A DNA stretch of 36,858 bases from Hyphomicrobiaceae bacterium (GTDB lineage Bacteria; Pseudomonadota; Alphaproteobacteria; Rhizobiales; Hyphomicrobiaceae). Location: positions 55,382-92,239 of the forward strand of contig JAHDXT010000012.1 in assembly GCA_023384095.1 (NCBI GenBank), given 5' to 3'. The notes beneath the pieces were generated by a model. The model ran no database searches, was not told the origin of the DNA, and was given only the letters and a program-made list of their open reading frames with translations. The first letter of the stretch is position 1; every line of letters starts with the position of its first letter. Below, piece by piece: positions 15,266 through 25,356 of the stretch. The position numbers and the translations under genes are program-made.

Positions 15266-15332
15266 TGCCGCGAGTGATGCCGCAAGTGATCCCGTCGCGC
15301 ACCGGGTCGAACTCGCCCCGCTGACACGGAAA

Positions 15333-15363
15333 GGCCGCCCCGGTCGCCCGGGACGGCCCTTTT
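15333..15363. terminator. Bidirectional intrinsic terminator before groEL 3' end
   Basis: An 11-bp stem with one mismatch (15333-15343 with 15348-15358) and a 4-nt loop is followed by CTTTT. It lies between the convergent secreted-protein gene (+) and groEL (-). A short A-run on the other side (AAAGG) gives a weak T-run for the minus strand. Confidence 0.7.
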
Positions 15364-15392
15364 GCAGCCAGATATGCGAAGACCTGACGGCC

Positions 15393-17030
<1,638 letters not shown>

Positions 17031-17082
17031 TGTTGGGTGACTCCTGGGTTGGAATGGCTTGAAGCTCGTGAAGTCGTGAGAT

Positions 17083-17157
17083 CGCCAAGTCGTGAGGTCG
17101 TGGCCTTGCCACCGAGACGACCGGCTTCTCCCGATTTCACGAATTCACGATTTGGCG
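17083..17157. repeat. Inverted repeat of TCGTGA units between groES and groEL
   Basis: The left arm at 17083-17102 and the right arm at 17138-17157 match over 17 of 20 positions (CGCCAARTCGTGANNTCGTG). Together with the flank at 17069-17087 (TGAAGTCGTGAGATCGCCA) it shares the unit seen at 10541-10612. It fills most of the groES-groEL spacer and has no terminator-like T-run. Confidence 0.75.
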
Positions 17158-17166
17158 GTGACGCTC

Positions 17167-17457
17167 TTATTTCGTCAGCACACCCATCACATCGCTTTCC
17201 TTCATGATGAGCAGCTCCTGCCCATCGATCTTGACCTCGGTGCCGGACCATTTTCCGAACAGCACCTTGTCGCCGGCCTTGACGTCGAGCGGCACGAGCT
17301 TGCCCGACTCGTCGCGGCTACCCGGACCGACAGCAAGGATCTCGCCCTGCTGAGGCTTCTCGGCTGCCGTGTCGGGGATGATGATGCCGCCGGCCGACTT
17401 GTGCTCGCTCTCGACTCGGCGGACGACCACGCGGTCGTGAAGGGGACGGAATTTCAT
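17167..17457 (-). CDS. groS: Co-chaperonin GroES
   Basis: This is a 96-residue 10-kDa chaperonin that caps GroEL. It begins [16 protein letters not shown] and contains the mobile-loop sequence [20 protein letters not shown] and the conserved [25 protein letters not shown]. It is the first gene of the groESL operon on the minus strand, 57 bp after the CIRCE element. Length and motifs are normal. Confidence 0.98.
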   Translation of the reverse strand: MKFRPLHDRVVVRRVESEHKSAGGIIIPDTAAEKPQQGEILAVGPGSRDESGKLVPLDVKAGDKVLFGKWSGTEVKIDGQELLIMKESDVMGVLTK

Positions 17458-17513
17458 GTACTAGCGCTCCCGGGAAGATTGGGATGGTTCAAGCTGGGGT
17501 ATCTGGAAGCACG

Positions 17514-17540
17514 TTGGCACTCCTTGAAATCGAGTGCTAA
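17514..17540 (-). promoter_or_regulatory. CIRCE operator (HrcA) for groESL
   Basis: TTGGCACTC at 17514-17522, nine spacer bases and GAGTGCTAA at 17532-17540 match the CIRCE consensus with one change in the left arm. It is downstream of the predicted promoter, where bound HrcA would block transcription. No hrcA gene is in the window. Confidence 0.93.
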
Positions 17541-17550
17541 CAGCGCCCGT

Positions 17551-17579
17551 TTGATAAGAGCAGGCGCGTGCGTTGTCAA
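17551..17579 (-). promoter_or_regulatory. Sigma-70-type promoter of groESL
   Basis: On the minus strand TTGACA (17579-17574), a 17-bp spacer and TATCAA (17556-17551) make a near-consensus vegetative promoter ending about 10 bp before CIRCE. The arrangement is the usual one for HrcA-controlled groESL. Confidence 0.8.
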
Positions 17580-17642
17580 CACTCGCGCGTGCGAAGTGGA
17601 CCGCTTGGCCGGGTATCTGGCGAGGACGGGGTTCCCGCTCCT

Positions 17643-18368
17643 CTATCTCCCATGTGGATCGATGCGACCGGACAGGGCGGCCTCGAGCCCAGCGATGCTC
17701 TCCAGGCAGACGTCGGCCGCACCTTCGAGCATCTCGCGGGTGCCGGTGCCGGTGAGAACGGCGACCTTCAGCCCGGCGCCGCCAGCGGAAGCCATGCGCA
17801 TGTCGTGCAGGTTGTCTCCGACGACCGCGACGGTGCTGGCGGGCAAGCCGCTTTGGCGGGCGAACGCCAGCAGCATTCCAGGGTCGGGCTTGGTTCCGTG
17901 ACGGCTGTCGTAGCCGGCGATGAAATCGAGGTGCCGGTCGATCTCGAACCTGCGGGCCGTCGCGGCGATGGCGGCCGCGCTGTCGCTGCTGGCGATGCCG
18001 AGCGCCAGCCCGCGGCCCTTGAGCCGTGCGAACAGCTCGGCGAGGTCCGTCACCGGGACCGCGTCCTCGACGCCGGCGCAGAAGATGCGGTCGAGGTCGC
18101 CGGCCAGAGGGCCGAGCGTGAACGGGCTGCCGGCCGCGATCCAGGCGGCGGCGATATCGCGAGGAGTGGCGGCGGCGAGCAGGCTGTCGGCCGCCACCCG
18201 GCCGGTCGCGGGGTCGGCGCCTGCGAGCTGGAGCAGCCGGGCGGCAAGCCTTTCGTCGCCGCGAGCCGCATGCAGTGCCGCCCTGTCGTTGATCGGCCGC
18301 CAGCTCAGATGATAGTCGATCAGCGTGCCGTCCTTGTCGAACAGGATGGCCGAGATATCGCGCGTCAT
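17643..18368 (-). CDS. HAD-superfamily hydrolase, phosphoglycolate-phosphatase-like
   Basis: This 241-residue protein has all four HAD motifs. Motif I is FDKDGTL with nucleophile Asp11 and Asp13, motif II is GIASSDS, motif III is the Lys of TKPDPGML, and motif IV is VGDNLHDMRMA. A helical cap (about residues 20-95) follows motif I, as in phosphoglycolate phosphatases (Gph type). It would remove phosphate from a small cytosolic metabolite; the true substrate is not predictable. ATG 18368 is chosen because it places motif I close to the N-terminus. It is preceded 68 bp upstream by the GMC oxidoreductase on the same strand. Confidence 0.87.
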   Translation of the reverse strand: MTRDISAILFDKDGTLIDYHLSWRPINDRAALHAARGDERLAARLLQLAGADPATGRVAADSLLAAATPRDIAAAWIAAGSPFTLGPLAGDLDRIFCAGVEDAVPVTDLAELFARLKGRGLALGIASSDSAAAIAATARRFEIDRHLDFIAGYDSRHGTKPDPGMLLAFARQSGLPASTVAVVGDNLHDMRMASAGGAGLKVAVLTGTGTREMLEGAADVCLESIAGLEAALSGRIDPHGR

Positions 18369-18436
18369 TGCGGGCTTGTCCGATCGCGGCGGGGCGCCGC
18401 CTAGCCATCCGTATAAACGCACTCGATCCGCCAAGG

Positions 18437-20101
18437 CTAGCGGTCGGACGTCCGCCATTCCGGATGGATCCAGGGCGCCGCGTTGGAGCGGGGCAGGGGC
18501 GCACGGCCGAGGATGTGGTCGGCAGCCTTCTCTCCGACCATGATCGAGGGCGCGTTGAGGTTCCCGTTGGTGATGGAGGGGAAGATCGAGCTGTCCGCCA
18601 CCCGCAGGCCCTCGACTCCGATCGTCCGGCATTCGGGATCGACGACGGCGAGCGGATCGTCGGCCGCGCCCATGCGACAGGTGCCGCACGGATGAAAGGC
18701 GCTCTCGGCCGCATCGCGCACGAAGGCGTCGATTTCGCTGTCCGACCGAACCAGCGGACCGGGGCTGAGCTCGCGACCGCGGAACGGATCGAGCGCCGGC
18801 TGGGCGATGATCTCGCGGGCGAGCCGGACGCAGTGCCGGAAGTCGGCCCAGTCATGCGGCGCCGACATGTAGTTGAAGCGGACCACGGGCGGCGCAGCGG
18901 GGTCCGGCGAGCGCAACGTCACGGACCCGCGCGAGGCCGAGCGCATCGGTCCCACGTGCACCTGGAACCCGTGTCCTTCGGCAGGGGCGCCGCCGTCGTA
19001 GCGGATGGCGGCGGGCAGGAAATGGAACTGGATGTCGGGCCAGCGCACGCCGGCTCCCGAGCGCACGAAGGCTCCGGCCTCGAAGTGGTTGCTGGCGCCG
19101 TCACCCGTCTTGAACAGCAGCCATTGCAGCCCGGTCAGCGCCTTGGCGAGCAGGTTGAGCCTGGAGTTGAGCGTGATCGGCTGCAGGCACTCGTACTGCA
19201 CGTAGACCTCGAGATGGTCCTGCAGGTTGCGGCCGACGCCTGGCCGGTCGGCGATCACCTCGATGCCCTGTGCGGCGATCTCCGCGGCCGGACCGACGCC
19301 TGAGAGCAGCAGCAGCTTCGGCGAGTTGATTGCGGAAGCCGCCAGGACCACCTCGCGGCCTGCCGCTGCCAGCTCGATGCGCCCGCGGCGCTCGATCTCC
19401 ACTCCGGTGGCTCGGCGCCCCTCGAAGCGGATGCGGCGGGCGAGCCCTCTCAGCACCCGCACGTTGCGCCGCTTCAGCGCCGGTTTCAGATACGCGTTGG
19501 CGGCGGACCAGCGGCGGCCGTTCCGAATCGTCTGGTCGAAAGCGCCGAAACCCTCCTGCTGACAGCCGTTGAGGTCGGGCGTCAGCCTGAACCCGGTCTG
19601 CCGCCCGGCTTCGACGAAGGCGTGGAACAGCGGGTTCCTCATGGCGCCTCGGGTGACCGTCAGCGGCCCTCCACGGCCGCGCCAGCCGGACTCGCCGCCC
19701 GGGGCATCCTCCATGCGCTGGAAGTAGGGCAGGACGTCCGCGAACGACCAGCCGGCGGCCCCGAGCTCCGCCCAGGTGTCGAAATCGCAGGCGTGCCCGC
19801 GCACGTACACCATGCCGTTGATCGAGGACGTGCCGCCGATCACCTTGCCGCGCGGGCAGGCGAGCCGGCGCCCGCCGAGGTGCGCCTCGGGCTCTGTCCG
19901 GTAGCCCCAGTCGTAGCGCGCCATGCTCATGGGGTAGGAGAGCGCGGCCGGCATCTGGATCAGCGGGCCGACGTCGGTCCCCCCGTGCTCGACGACGAGC
20001 ACGCTGTGCCGACCGTCCTCCGACAGTCGGGCCGCCATGGCCGAGCCGGCCGATCCCGACCCGACGATGATGAAGTCCGCCTCGTGGTCTGCTGCAATCA
20101 C
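18437..20101 (-). CDS. GMC-family FAD oxidoreductase (choline-dehydrogenase-like)
   Basis: This is a 554-residue flavoprotein starting at GTG 20101, with AGGA before it. The FAD-binding motif [14 protein letters not shown] is at about residues 13-26. The GMC signature around [21 protein letters not shown] lies near 82-102, the catalytic-His region [11 protein letters not shown] near 474, and the terminal [20 protein letters not shown] near 520. These enzymes oxidise primary alcohols with FAD. Choline is one possible substrate but there is no betB or betI beside it, so the substrate is open. It probably shares a transcript with the HAD gene downstream. Confidence 0.92.
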   Translation of the reverse strand: MIAADHEADFIIVGSGSAGSAMAARLSEDGRHSVLVVEHGGTDVGPLIQMPAALSYPMSMARYDWGYRTEPEAHLGGRRLACPRGKVIGGTSSINGMVYVRGHACDFDTWAELGAAGWSFADVLPYFQRMEDAPGGESGWRGRGGPLTVTRGAMRNPLFHAFVEAGRQTGFRLTPDLNGCQQEGFGAFDQTIRNGRRWSAANAYLKPALKRRNVRVLRGLARRIRFEGRRATGVEIERRGRIELAAAGREVVLAASAINSPKLLLLSGVGPAAEIAAQGIEVIADRPGVGRNLQDHLEVYVQYECLQPITLNSRLNLLAKALTGLQWLLFKTGDGASNHFEAGAFVRSGAGVRWPDIQFHFLPAAIRYDGGAPAEGHGFQVHVGPMRSASRGSVTLRSPDPAAPPVVRFNYMSAPHDWADFRHCVRLAREIIAQPALDPFRGRELSPGPLVRSDSEIDAFVRDAAESAFHPCGTCRMGAADDPLAVVDPECRTIGVEGLRVADSSIFPSITNGNLNAPSIMVGEKAADHILGRAPLPRSNAAPWIHPEWRTSDR

Positions 20102-20191
20102 GTCAGGTCCTGTCTCGCGAGGCGCCGGCCAGCTCCCTGCAGTGCGATCGATCCGGTGCCGGGTCCGTTACGGCCATGCTATTCCTGTCCC

Positions 20192-20420
20192 ATGTCGAGC
20201 GAGCTGACAATCGCGAGCGAGCAGGCGGCCGATGCCGCCGGCATCCGCGCGGTCCATGCGGCGGGGTTCGGGAGAACGCAAGAGGCGGCGCTGGTCGATG
20301 CCTTGCGGGCGGGCGGCTGGGCGGAGATCTCGCTGGAGGCGAGCGAGGACGGCGAGATCGCGGGGCAAGTTCTGCTCAGCCGCCTCGATGCCCCGATGCG
20401 CGCCCGCGGGCCCGCCTCGC
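20192..20420 (+). pseudogene. Truncated GNAT acetyltransferase fragment
   Basis: From ATG 20192 the frame reads like the first 70 residues or so of a YhbS-type GNAT acetyltransferase. An ADAAGIRAVHAAGFG first helix is followed by an EAALVDALRAGGW segment and the strand DGEIAGQVLLSRLDAP. The acetyl-CoA-binding loop (R/Q-x-x-G-x-G/A) that should come next is absent. The sequence passes directly into the 3' end of the convergent L,D-transpeptidase gene at 20421, although the frame stays open to 20572. It is best read as a gene broken by loss of its 3' part. Confidence 0.6.
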
Positions 20421-21161
20421 TCAGGACCGGGACTTCCGGCGCTTCCTTTGCCGCGGCTCGTCGTCGGGCAGCGCCTGCGCGATCTCGTGCGGCAGGCGAT
20501 CCAGCACGTGAACCTGCGCCCCGATCTCGACGTTGGCGGCCAGATGCAGCACGTGCTCGTTGCGCATCCTGAAGCAGCCCGACGAGGCTGCCCGGCCGAT
20601 GCTGCGCACGTCGTTGGTGCCGTGAATCCGGTAGAGGCTGTCGCCGAGATAGATCGCCATCGCGCCGAGCGGGTTCTTCAGGCCGCCGGTCATGAGAACC
20701 GGCAGCTCGGGATCGCGCTCGCGCATTTCCTGCGGGGGACGCCAGTCGGGCCACGACTGGGTGCGCGAAATCGTCTCGCTGCCCGCCCATTGGAAACCGT
20801 CGCGCCCGACGGAGATCGGATACCGCCATGCCGTCGAGTCCGATCGCACGTAATAGAGCCGCCGCTTGCGCGTATCGATAACGATGCTGCCGGCACTGTA
20901 GCTACTCGGAAACGGGACGACCTCGGGCTCGCGTGGCTGCAATGGGGGTCTCGGGCCGCCGTTGGCCTTCGGCTGCTTGGTCTTTGCTAAAGGGCGGGGC
21001 GGCGTGCCGGCGGTTCGGCGCGGCGCCGGACCCGACCGCGATTGCGGCTCCGCCTTCGAGTCGGGCCTCCAACTGGCGTGCGGGGAGCCGGACCCGCTCA
21101 ATGCCTCCGCGTCTGCCACGGAGCTCACGAACAGCACGCAAAGCACAGCAACCAGGCGCAT
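20421..21161 (-). CDS. Periplasmic L,D-transpeptidase (YkuD domain)
   Basis: This 246-residue protein has a signal peptide (residues 1 to about 19), a Pro/Arg-rich linker to about residue 85, and a YkuD catalytic domain. The active-site motif has His180 (YRIHGTND) and Cys196 (SSGCFRMRN), as required for cross-linking peptidoglycan 3-3 bonds or attaching proteins to it. A basic tail (RQRKRRKSRS) ends the protein. The domain sequence MTGGLKNPLGAMAIYLG is typical of the family in alphaproteobacteria. Its 3' end abuts the truncated GNAT fragment. Confidence 0.92.
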   Translation of the reverse strand: MRLVAVLCVLFVSSVADAEALSGSGSPHASWRPDSKAEPQSRSGPAPRRTAGTPPRPLAKTKQPKANGGPRPPLQPREPEVVPFPSSYSAGSIVIDTRKRRLYYVRSDSTAWRYPISVGRDGFQWAGSETISRTQSWPDWRPPQEMRERDPELPVLMTGGLKNPLGAMAIYLGDSLYRIHGTNDVRSIGRAASSGCFRMRNEHVLHLAANVEIGAQVHVLDRLPHEIAQALPDDEPRQRKRRKSRS

Positions 21162-21224
21162 CGTCCATCCACCAGAGCCGAGCAGCGCGGCCAGCCGGCG
21201 GCATCCGCCTGAAGCCTGGTCGCG

Positions 21225-21833
21225 TCAGTCAGACTTGTGAAAGGCGTGCCAGGTTCCATCGGCGCCGATCGTCAGACGCCACCATAGCCAGCGCTTGCTC
21301 TCGCGCATGGCCTTGGCTTCGGCGGGCTTGACGAGACGATAGAGCGCCACCTCCTGCCGGGGCGTCAGGCTGGCGAGGTCGGCCTCGGCGATTGCCGGCC
21401 AGACGAACACCCGATTGTTCTCGATGTCCTTGCCGATGGGCAGCGCCGCAGGGCCGCAATCGATGATCTCGGCGAGGATCGCCAGGATCTCGCGGCCCTG
21501 GCCGTCCCCGGAGATCTCCTTCCAGTGGGCGATCGGGTCCTCGACCCGGTGCTCGGCGACATGAGGCTTGAGCTCGTTCCACTCGAGCGCCGGTCTCAGG
21601 TCGCCGATGTCGCCACTGCGCACCGCGGCCAGAATGGCCTCGACCATCTCCTGGACGGGAGCCGGCAGCGGGCCGGCGGGCTCCGCGGCGCCGGCGCAGG
21701 CGGCGGGCGGCGCAGCTTGGCCTTTTCCTTGCGCCATGAGGACGCCGCCCGGCGCTAACCATTGGACAAGGCTGGCGAGCGTTACTACCAATAGGTGATC
21801 GCGAATCGCGATCCGGACGCGTGAGCAAGCCAT
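21225..21833 (-). CDS. Putative exported protein of unknown function
   Basis: This is a 202-residue protein if started at ATG 21833. A hydrophobic N-terminus, HLLVVTLASLVQWLAPGGVLMA, looks like a signal peptide or membrane anchor. The mature part is soluble and contains EMVEAILAAVRSGDIGDLRPALEWNELKPH and a C-terminal WLWWRLTIGADGTWHAF segment. I recognise no domain by name, but the composition and codon use are those of a real gene. It is divergent from the LysE-type gene. The exact start is uncertain because the frame is open far upstream. Confidence 0.65.
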   Translation of the reverse strand: MACSRVRIAIRDHLLVVTLASLVQWLAPGGVLMAQGKGQAAPPAACAGAAEPAGPLPAPVQEMVEAILAAVRSGDIGDLRPALEWNELKPHVAEHRVEDPIAHWKEISGDGQGREILAILAEIIDCGPAALPIGKDIENNRVFVWPAIAEADLASLTPRQEVALYRLVKPAEAKAMRESKRWLWWRLTIGADGTWHAFHKSD

Positions 21834-21980
21834 CTGGAGAACTCCGTTGCAGCGCACGGCAATGCGCGACCTTTTCGTTTCCGGTGAGACTGCAGTCAAT
21901 GCTGCGCGCGTTCCGGAGCCTGTGGCTGGGACCCGCGAGCCTGCCCCGAAGTCGTTCGGAACGGGCGCGCCGGCCCGCTG

Positions 21981-22679
21981 ATGCAGCTCATTCCCAATCC
22001 GCTCATCATACCCATCGGTCTCGTCATTGGAGTTCTGGTTTCCGCACCCGTCGGTCCGGTCAACGTGCTGTGCATTCAGCGCGCCATCGAGCGGGGGTTC
22101 TGGGGCGGCGTTGCAGCCGGGCTCGGGGCGGTCCTCGGCGACGGGTTGATCGCCCTGCTGGCAGCGCTGGGAGTGGGAGCGATCTCGGGAGCGATCCAGG
22201 ACTACCGCAACGCCATCCAGGTGATCGGCGGAATCGCGCTCATCGGGTTCGGGGTGAAGCTCTACCTGACGCTGCCGCGCGTCATCGCCGGGACCGGTCC
22301 CGACAAGCTGGAGCACTCGTTGGCCGAGTTCCTGTGGGACACGCCGAAGACGTTTTTCCTCACGATCACCAATCCCGGCGCGGTGCTGGGGCTGTTCGCC
22401 ATCTTCGGCGGCGTCTCCAGCTTCGTGGAGGTGCGCTCGACGGTCGACGCCTTGACGATGGTGGCGGCGATCATCGCCGGCAGCATCACCTGGTGGGTGC
22501 TGCTGTCCTCGCTGATCGGGCGCATTCGCCACCGGTTCGCGATGGCGCGCCTGCGCCAGATAAACCGGGTCGCAGGGATTCTGCTGCTCGGGTTCGGCGC
22601 CGTGCTGGTCGGCGAGCTGGTGCTCGAGGCCGTCCTGCTGGCGTCGTCGAGCACCGCGTCCCTTCGACTCCGCTACTGA
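21981..22679 (+). CDS. LysE-family translocator
   Basis: This is a 232-residue membrane protein with six hydrophobic segments. The N-terminal SAPVGPVNVLCIQRAIERGFWGG matches the LysE/RhtB signature (PGPxxxxxxxxxxxxG), with VGP in place of PGP. A later NPGAVLGLFAIFGG segment also fits. Such proteins export amino acids or related metabolites across the inner membrane. The gene's last 7 bases overlap the convergent small gene at 22673. The substrate is not predictable. Confidence 0.88.
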   Translation: MQLIPNPLIIPIGLVIGVLVSAPVGPVNVLCIQRAIERGFWGGVAAGLGAVLGDGLIALLAALGVGAISGAIQDYRNAIQVIGGIALIGFGVKLYLTLPRVIAGTGPDKLEHSLAEFLWDTPKTFFLTITNPGAVLGLFAIFGGVSSFVEVRSTVDALTMVAAIIAGSITWWVLLSSLIGRIRHRFAMARLRQINRVAGILLLGFGAVLVGELVLEAVLLASSSTASLRLRY

Positions 22680-22921
22680 GTCGTACCGTGGATCGTGAAC
22701 TCGCCCTGGCGCACGCGCACATCGAGACCGCGCGCGAGACTGGCGACCGCGTCCTCGCCGAACGCCGCGACCAGATCGGTCAGGGCCGTGAACAGCGCTG
22801 CATAGGCCATCAGCTCCGGCGCAATGCCCTGGTCGGCCCCCTCGTCCCATGCCTCCAGGATGAGGCTCAGCGCCTTGAAGCTGTCGCTCTTATTCTCGCT
22901 CGTTGCACTGAACGTCTGCAT
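22673..22921 (-). CDS. Small hypothetical protein
   Basis: This is an 82-residue acidic protein from ATG 22921 (MQTFSATSENKSDSFKALSL). It is predicted to be helical (LMAYAALFTALTDLVAAFGEDAVASLARGL) and has no signal peptide or membrane segment. It overlaps the LysE gene end by 7 bp and no strong ribosome-binding site is seen. I recognise no family. Confidence 0.55.
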   Translation of the reverse strand: MQTFSATSENKSDSFKALSLILEAWDEGADQGIAPELMAYAALFTALTDLVAAFGEDAVASLARGLDVRVRQGEFTIHGTTQ

Positions 22922-23052
22922 GGTCGCTCTCGTTCTACTCGCGCTTGCGCGCTGTCCCCAGCCCCGGTGCATGCTCCCTAGCACAGGACGCCGTTGAGAG
23001 TGGCAAGGGCAACAATTAAGTGTGAATCGTATTCAGTCGCGGCGTGGTGCCG

Positions 23053-23454
23053 TCAGGGCACATTGTGAACCAGCCCATCGGCGATCTGCGTGGCCTCGGC
23101 GAGGAAACGCGTCACGGCCGTTTGCGCCGAGGGTGTGCAGGTCCGGTACGTCCGGCTGTAGCCCTGGTAGCCCTTGTTGAAGCTGCGGGTGAGACGCGCG
23201 CGGCGCAGGGCCGAGGTGCCTTCGGCGTCCATCAGCTCGCGCATGCGGTCGCGCCAGAGCTGGCCCTCGTCCGCGCCGCACAGCTCCCTCAGGTAGTGGA
23301 CGGCGCCGAGGACCTCGGAGAGGCGCAGGAGCTTTTCGTCGTAGGGTCTGGCGTCCTGCGCGCTGGCGGCGGAAGCGCAGGCGAGCAGCACCGCTGCCGC
23401 CGCGACGGGGCGCAGCGCCGACGCGAGGCAGGCTCTGGTGAACGGCCTTGGCAT
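23053..23454 (-). CDS. TIGR02301-like secreted protein
   Basis: This is a 133-residue protein with a signal peptide (residues 1 to about 32, cleavage after ASAQ). A conserved-looking core follows: RPYDEKLLRLSEVLGAVHYLRELCG, DEGQLWRDRMRELMDAE and FNKGYQGYSRTYRTCTPSA. This pattern is that of the TIGR02301 family found in Hyphomicrobiales. The family has no known function; two cysteines in the mature part could form a disulfide. It is convergent with nothing close and probably has its own promoter. Confidence 0.82.
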   Translation of the reverse strand: MPRPFTRACLASALRPVAAAAVLLACASAASAQDARPYDEKLLRLSEVLGAVHYLRELCGADEGQLWRDRMRELMDAEGTSALRRARLTRSFNKGYQGYSRTYRTCTPSAQTAVTRFLAEATQIADGLVHNVP

Positions 23455-23485
23455 GGCGGCTGCTTCCTCGAGGGGCCGGGCCGGT

Positions 23486-23749
23486 TCATAGCATGGGCGT
23501 GCGCCGGGCTGCCAGCCGGAGGGCGAACCGTCTGACGGAAAGCCAGACGCGGCGCCGCCATGGCACCTCGAACTCCTGCAGCTCGTAGTCGAACAACGGC
23601 AGGTTCCGCTGCAGCGCGCGCTCCAGGGCGGCCACCAGCCTGCTGCGCTTCTCGACGTTGAAGTCGTGCACAGGGAGATCGAGCGGGTCGTTGAAGCGCC
23701 GCCGGTAGGCCTCGATGACGAGGCGGGTGGGTTCTTCGAGAAGGTCCAT
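23486..23749 (-). CDS. Small hypothetical basic protein
   Basis: This is an 87-residue basic protein from ATG 23749 (MDLLEEPTRLVIEAYRRRFND). A GTG at 23842 would add 31 residues, but the third-position G/C bias falls off in most of that extension. The C-terminus (VPWRRRVWLSVRRFALRLAAR) is a basic amphipathic stretch that could be membrane-associated. It lies between soxW and the TIGR02301 gene on the same strand. No family is recognised. Confidence 0.5.
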   Translation of the reverse strand: MDLLEEPTRLVIEAYRRRFNDPLDLPVHDFNVEKRSRLVAALERALQRNLPLFDYELQEFEVPWRRRVWLSVRRFALRLAARRTPML

Positions 23750-23860
23750 CGACCTGATGCCGATCCGCGGGCGCCCCTTGTCTCCAACGTCCTTCGCTGG
23801 TGTTGAATGCTCATGGTTAGCATAAATGCTGACCGTCGGCACTGGCTTTCGCGCCAGGGC

Positions 23861-24469
23861 TCAGCGCTGCTGCTGACGCTCGATATGGAAGCGCTGGAAG
23901 TTCCGGTCCTTCTCGTAGGTCTTGGTGCGGACCCACACGAACATGTCGTAGAAAGTGCCGGCGCCGATGCCGAGATGCATGCGCGCCACCTCCAGCTCGG
24001 GACCCCACTTGCTGCGGTCCGTCGACAGTCCATCCTTGAAGAAGACGACGGTGGGCGTGAATAATACGCCCCAGCGCTCGGCGAGCTTCTTCTCGGGCAG
24101 CCGGGTGCCGTCGAAGTCGGTGACGTCGCGGGAGCCCCACAGGTCGAGCTGCACGACGTCGAAGTTCTCGCGCACGTAGTCGTTGATGTACTTCAGCGCC
24201 AGCACGTCCGTGTGCATCTTGGTGCAGTAGATGCAGCCGCGCTGCTCGAAGACGACGGCGAAGCGCTTGCCCGCCGCCTTCGCCTCGGCGTGGTCCTCGC
24301 GCAGATCGAGGAAGGAGTGGACGAACCACTCCTGGTGATAGATGCCGTCCTCGCCCTTGATCGGCGCGACCCGCGGCTCCTCGGGGCCGATGACGGGCGG
24401 CATCGCGTCCGATGCCCGCGCCGCGCCCGTCAGGCCCAGCATGAGAATTGCGATCAGCAGGATGCGCAT
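23861..24469 (-). CDS. soxW: SoxW-like periplasmic thioredoxin
   Basis: This is a 202-residue exported thioredoxin-like protein with a signal peptide (1 to about 20). The redox motif Cys79-Ile-Tyr-Cys82 (QRGCIYCTK) is followed by NFDVVQLDLWGSRDVTDFDG, which is the SoxW pattern, and a cis-Pro loop LFTPTVVFF. SoxW works in the periplasm of sulfur oxidizers to reduce disulfides, linked to the SoxVW system that maintains SoxYZ. No sox genes are in the window, but a TSUP-type sulfur-compound permease lies directly upstream in the same orientation. Confidence 0.88.
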   Translation of the reverse strand: MRILLIAILMLGLTGAARASDAMPPVIGPEEPRVAPIKGEDGIYHQEWFVHSFLDLREDHAEAKAAGKRFAVVFEQRGCIYCTKMHTDVLALKYINDYVRENFDVVQLDLWGSRDVTDFDGTRLPEKKLAERWGVLFTPTVVFFKDGLSTDRSKWGPELEVARMHLGIGAGTFYDMFVWVRTKTYEKDRNFQRFHIERQQQR

Positions 24470-24511
24470 CGGATCTCCTCCAGGACAAGGCGGGGCCGGT
24501 CGGAGCCGGCC

Positions 24512-25342
24512 TCAGCCGAGCAGGTCGACAAGATAGCGCATCGCGACCACGGCAAGGAAGCAGCCGAAACCCAGCTCCAGCTTGCGCCTCGAGATTCCGT
24601 GGGCGAAACTGGCGCCCCAGGGGGCGGCGAGCACGCTGGCCGAAATGATGACGGCGGCGCCAATGAGGTTCACGTAGCCGAGCGAGCCCGCCGGCAGTCC
24701 GGCGGCGCCCCAGCCGGCCCAGACGAACCCCAGCGCGCCGGGGACCGCGATGAGCGGCCCGAACCCCGACGACGTGCCGATCGCCTGATGGATGGGCCGG
24801 CCATAGAGTGTCATCAGCATCGTGATGTAGGCGCCGCCGCCGGCGCTCATAAGTGTCGACACCAGGCCCACGAAGAAGCCGTACAGGTCGACGAGGCGGC
24901 TTTTGGAGATATCGTTTCCGAGCCGCCAGCCGTCCTGTCCCCACAGCAGCTTGATGGCCATCAGCGAAGCGAAGACGGCCCAGACCCACTTCAGGGCGGC
25001 GCTCGCGCTGACGCTGGCCACCACCGCGCCGCCGAGCACGCCGAGGACGACGGGCGCGGCGAGCCGCCGCACCAGCGCGGGATCGACGGCTCCGCGCGCC
25101 CGGTGCGCGGCAAACGACTTGAGCGACGTCGGGATGATGACCGCCAGCGAGGTGCCGATCGCCAAGTGCATTCGGATCGCCGCGTCGATGCCGAGGATGG
25201 TCCAGACCTCGTAGAGGACAGGGACGAGGATGCTCCCGCCGCCGATCCCGAGCAGCCCTGCCATGAAGCCGGTAACGAGCCCGCCCGCGGCCAGCGCCAG
25301 CGCCAGCAGCGCCAGCGCGCCGGCCGATATCCCGATTTCCAT
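24512..25342 (-). CDS. TauE/SafE (TSUP) family permease
   Basis: This is a 276-residue membrane protein with eight or so hydrophobic segments in two TSUP repeats: GFMAGLLGIGGGSILVPVL near residues 25-43, and LVSTLMSAGGGAYITMLMTLYG in the second half. TSUP proteins move sulfite, sulfoacetate, thiosulfate or related anions. It is 42 bp before soxW and 14 bp after dusA, so co-transcription is likely. With the sHdr locus a role in exporting sulfite or importing a sulfur compound is plausible but not shown. Confidence 0.9.
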   Translation of the reverse strand: MEIGISAGALALLALALAAGGLVTGFMAGLLGIGGGSILVPVLYEVWTILGIDAAIRMHLAIGTSLAVIIPTSLKSFAAHRARGAVDPALVRRLAAPVVLGVLGGAVVASVSASAALKWVWAVFASLMAIKLLWGQDGWRLGNDISKSRLVDLYGFFVGLVSTLMSAGGGAYITMLMTLYGRPIHQAIGTSSGFGPLIAVPGALGFVWAGWGAAGLPAGSLGYVNLIGAAVIISASVLAAPWGASFAHGISRRKLELGFGCFLAVVAMRYLVDLLG

Positions 25343-25356
25343 GGCTTCCCGTCGTC

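Noticed and set aside
23023..23035. Palindrome TGAAT-CGT-ATTCA between two minus-strand genes
   Set aside because: The arms are only 5-6 bp with a 3-nt centre and the spacing differs from the ATTC-N8-GAAT operator; chance occurrence is likely.
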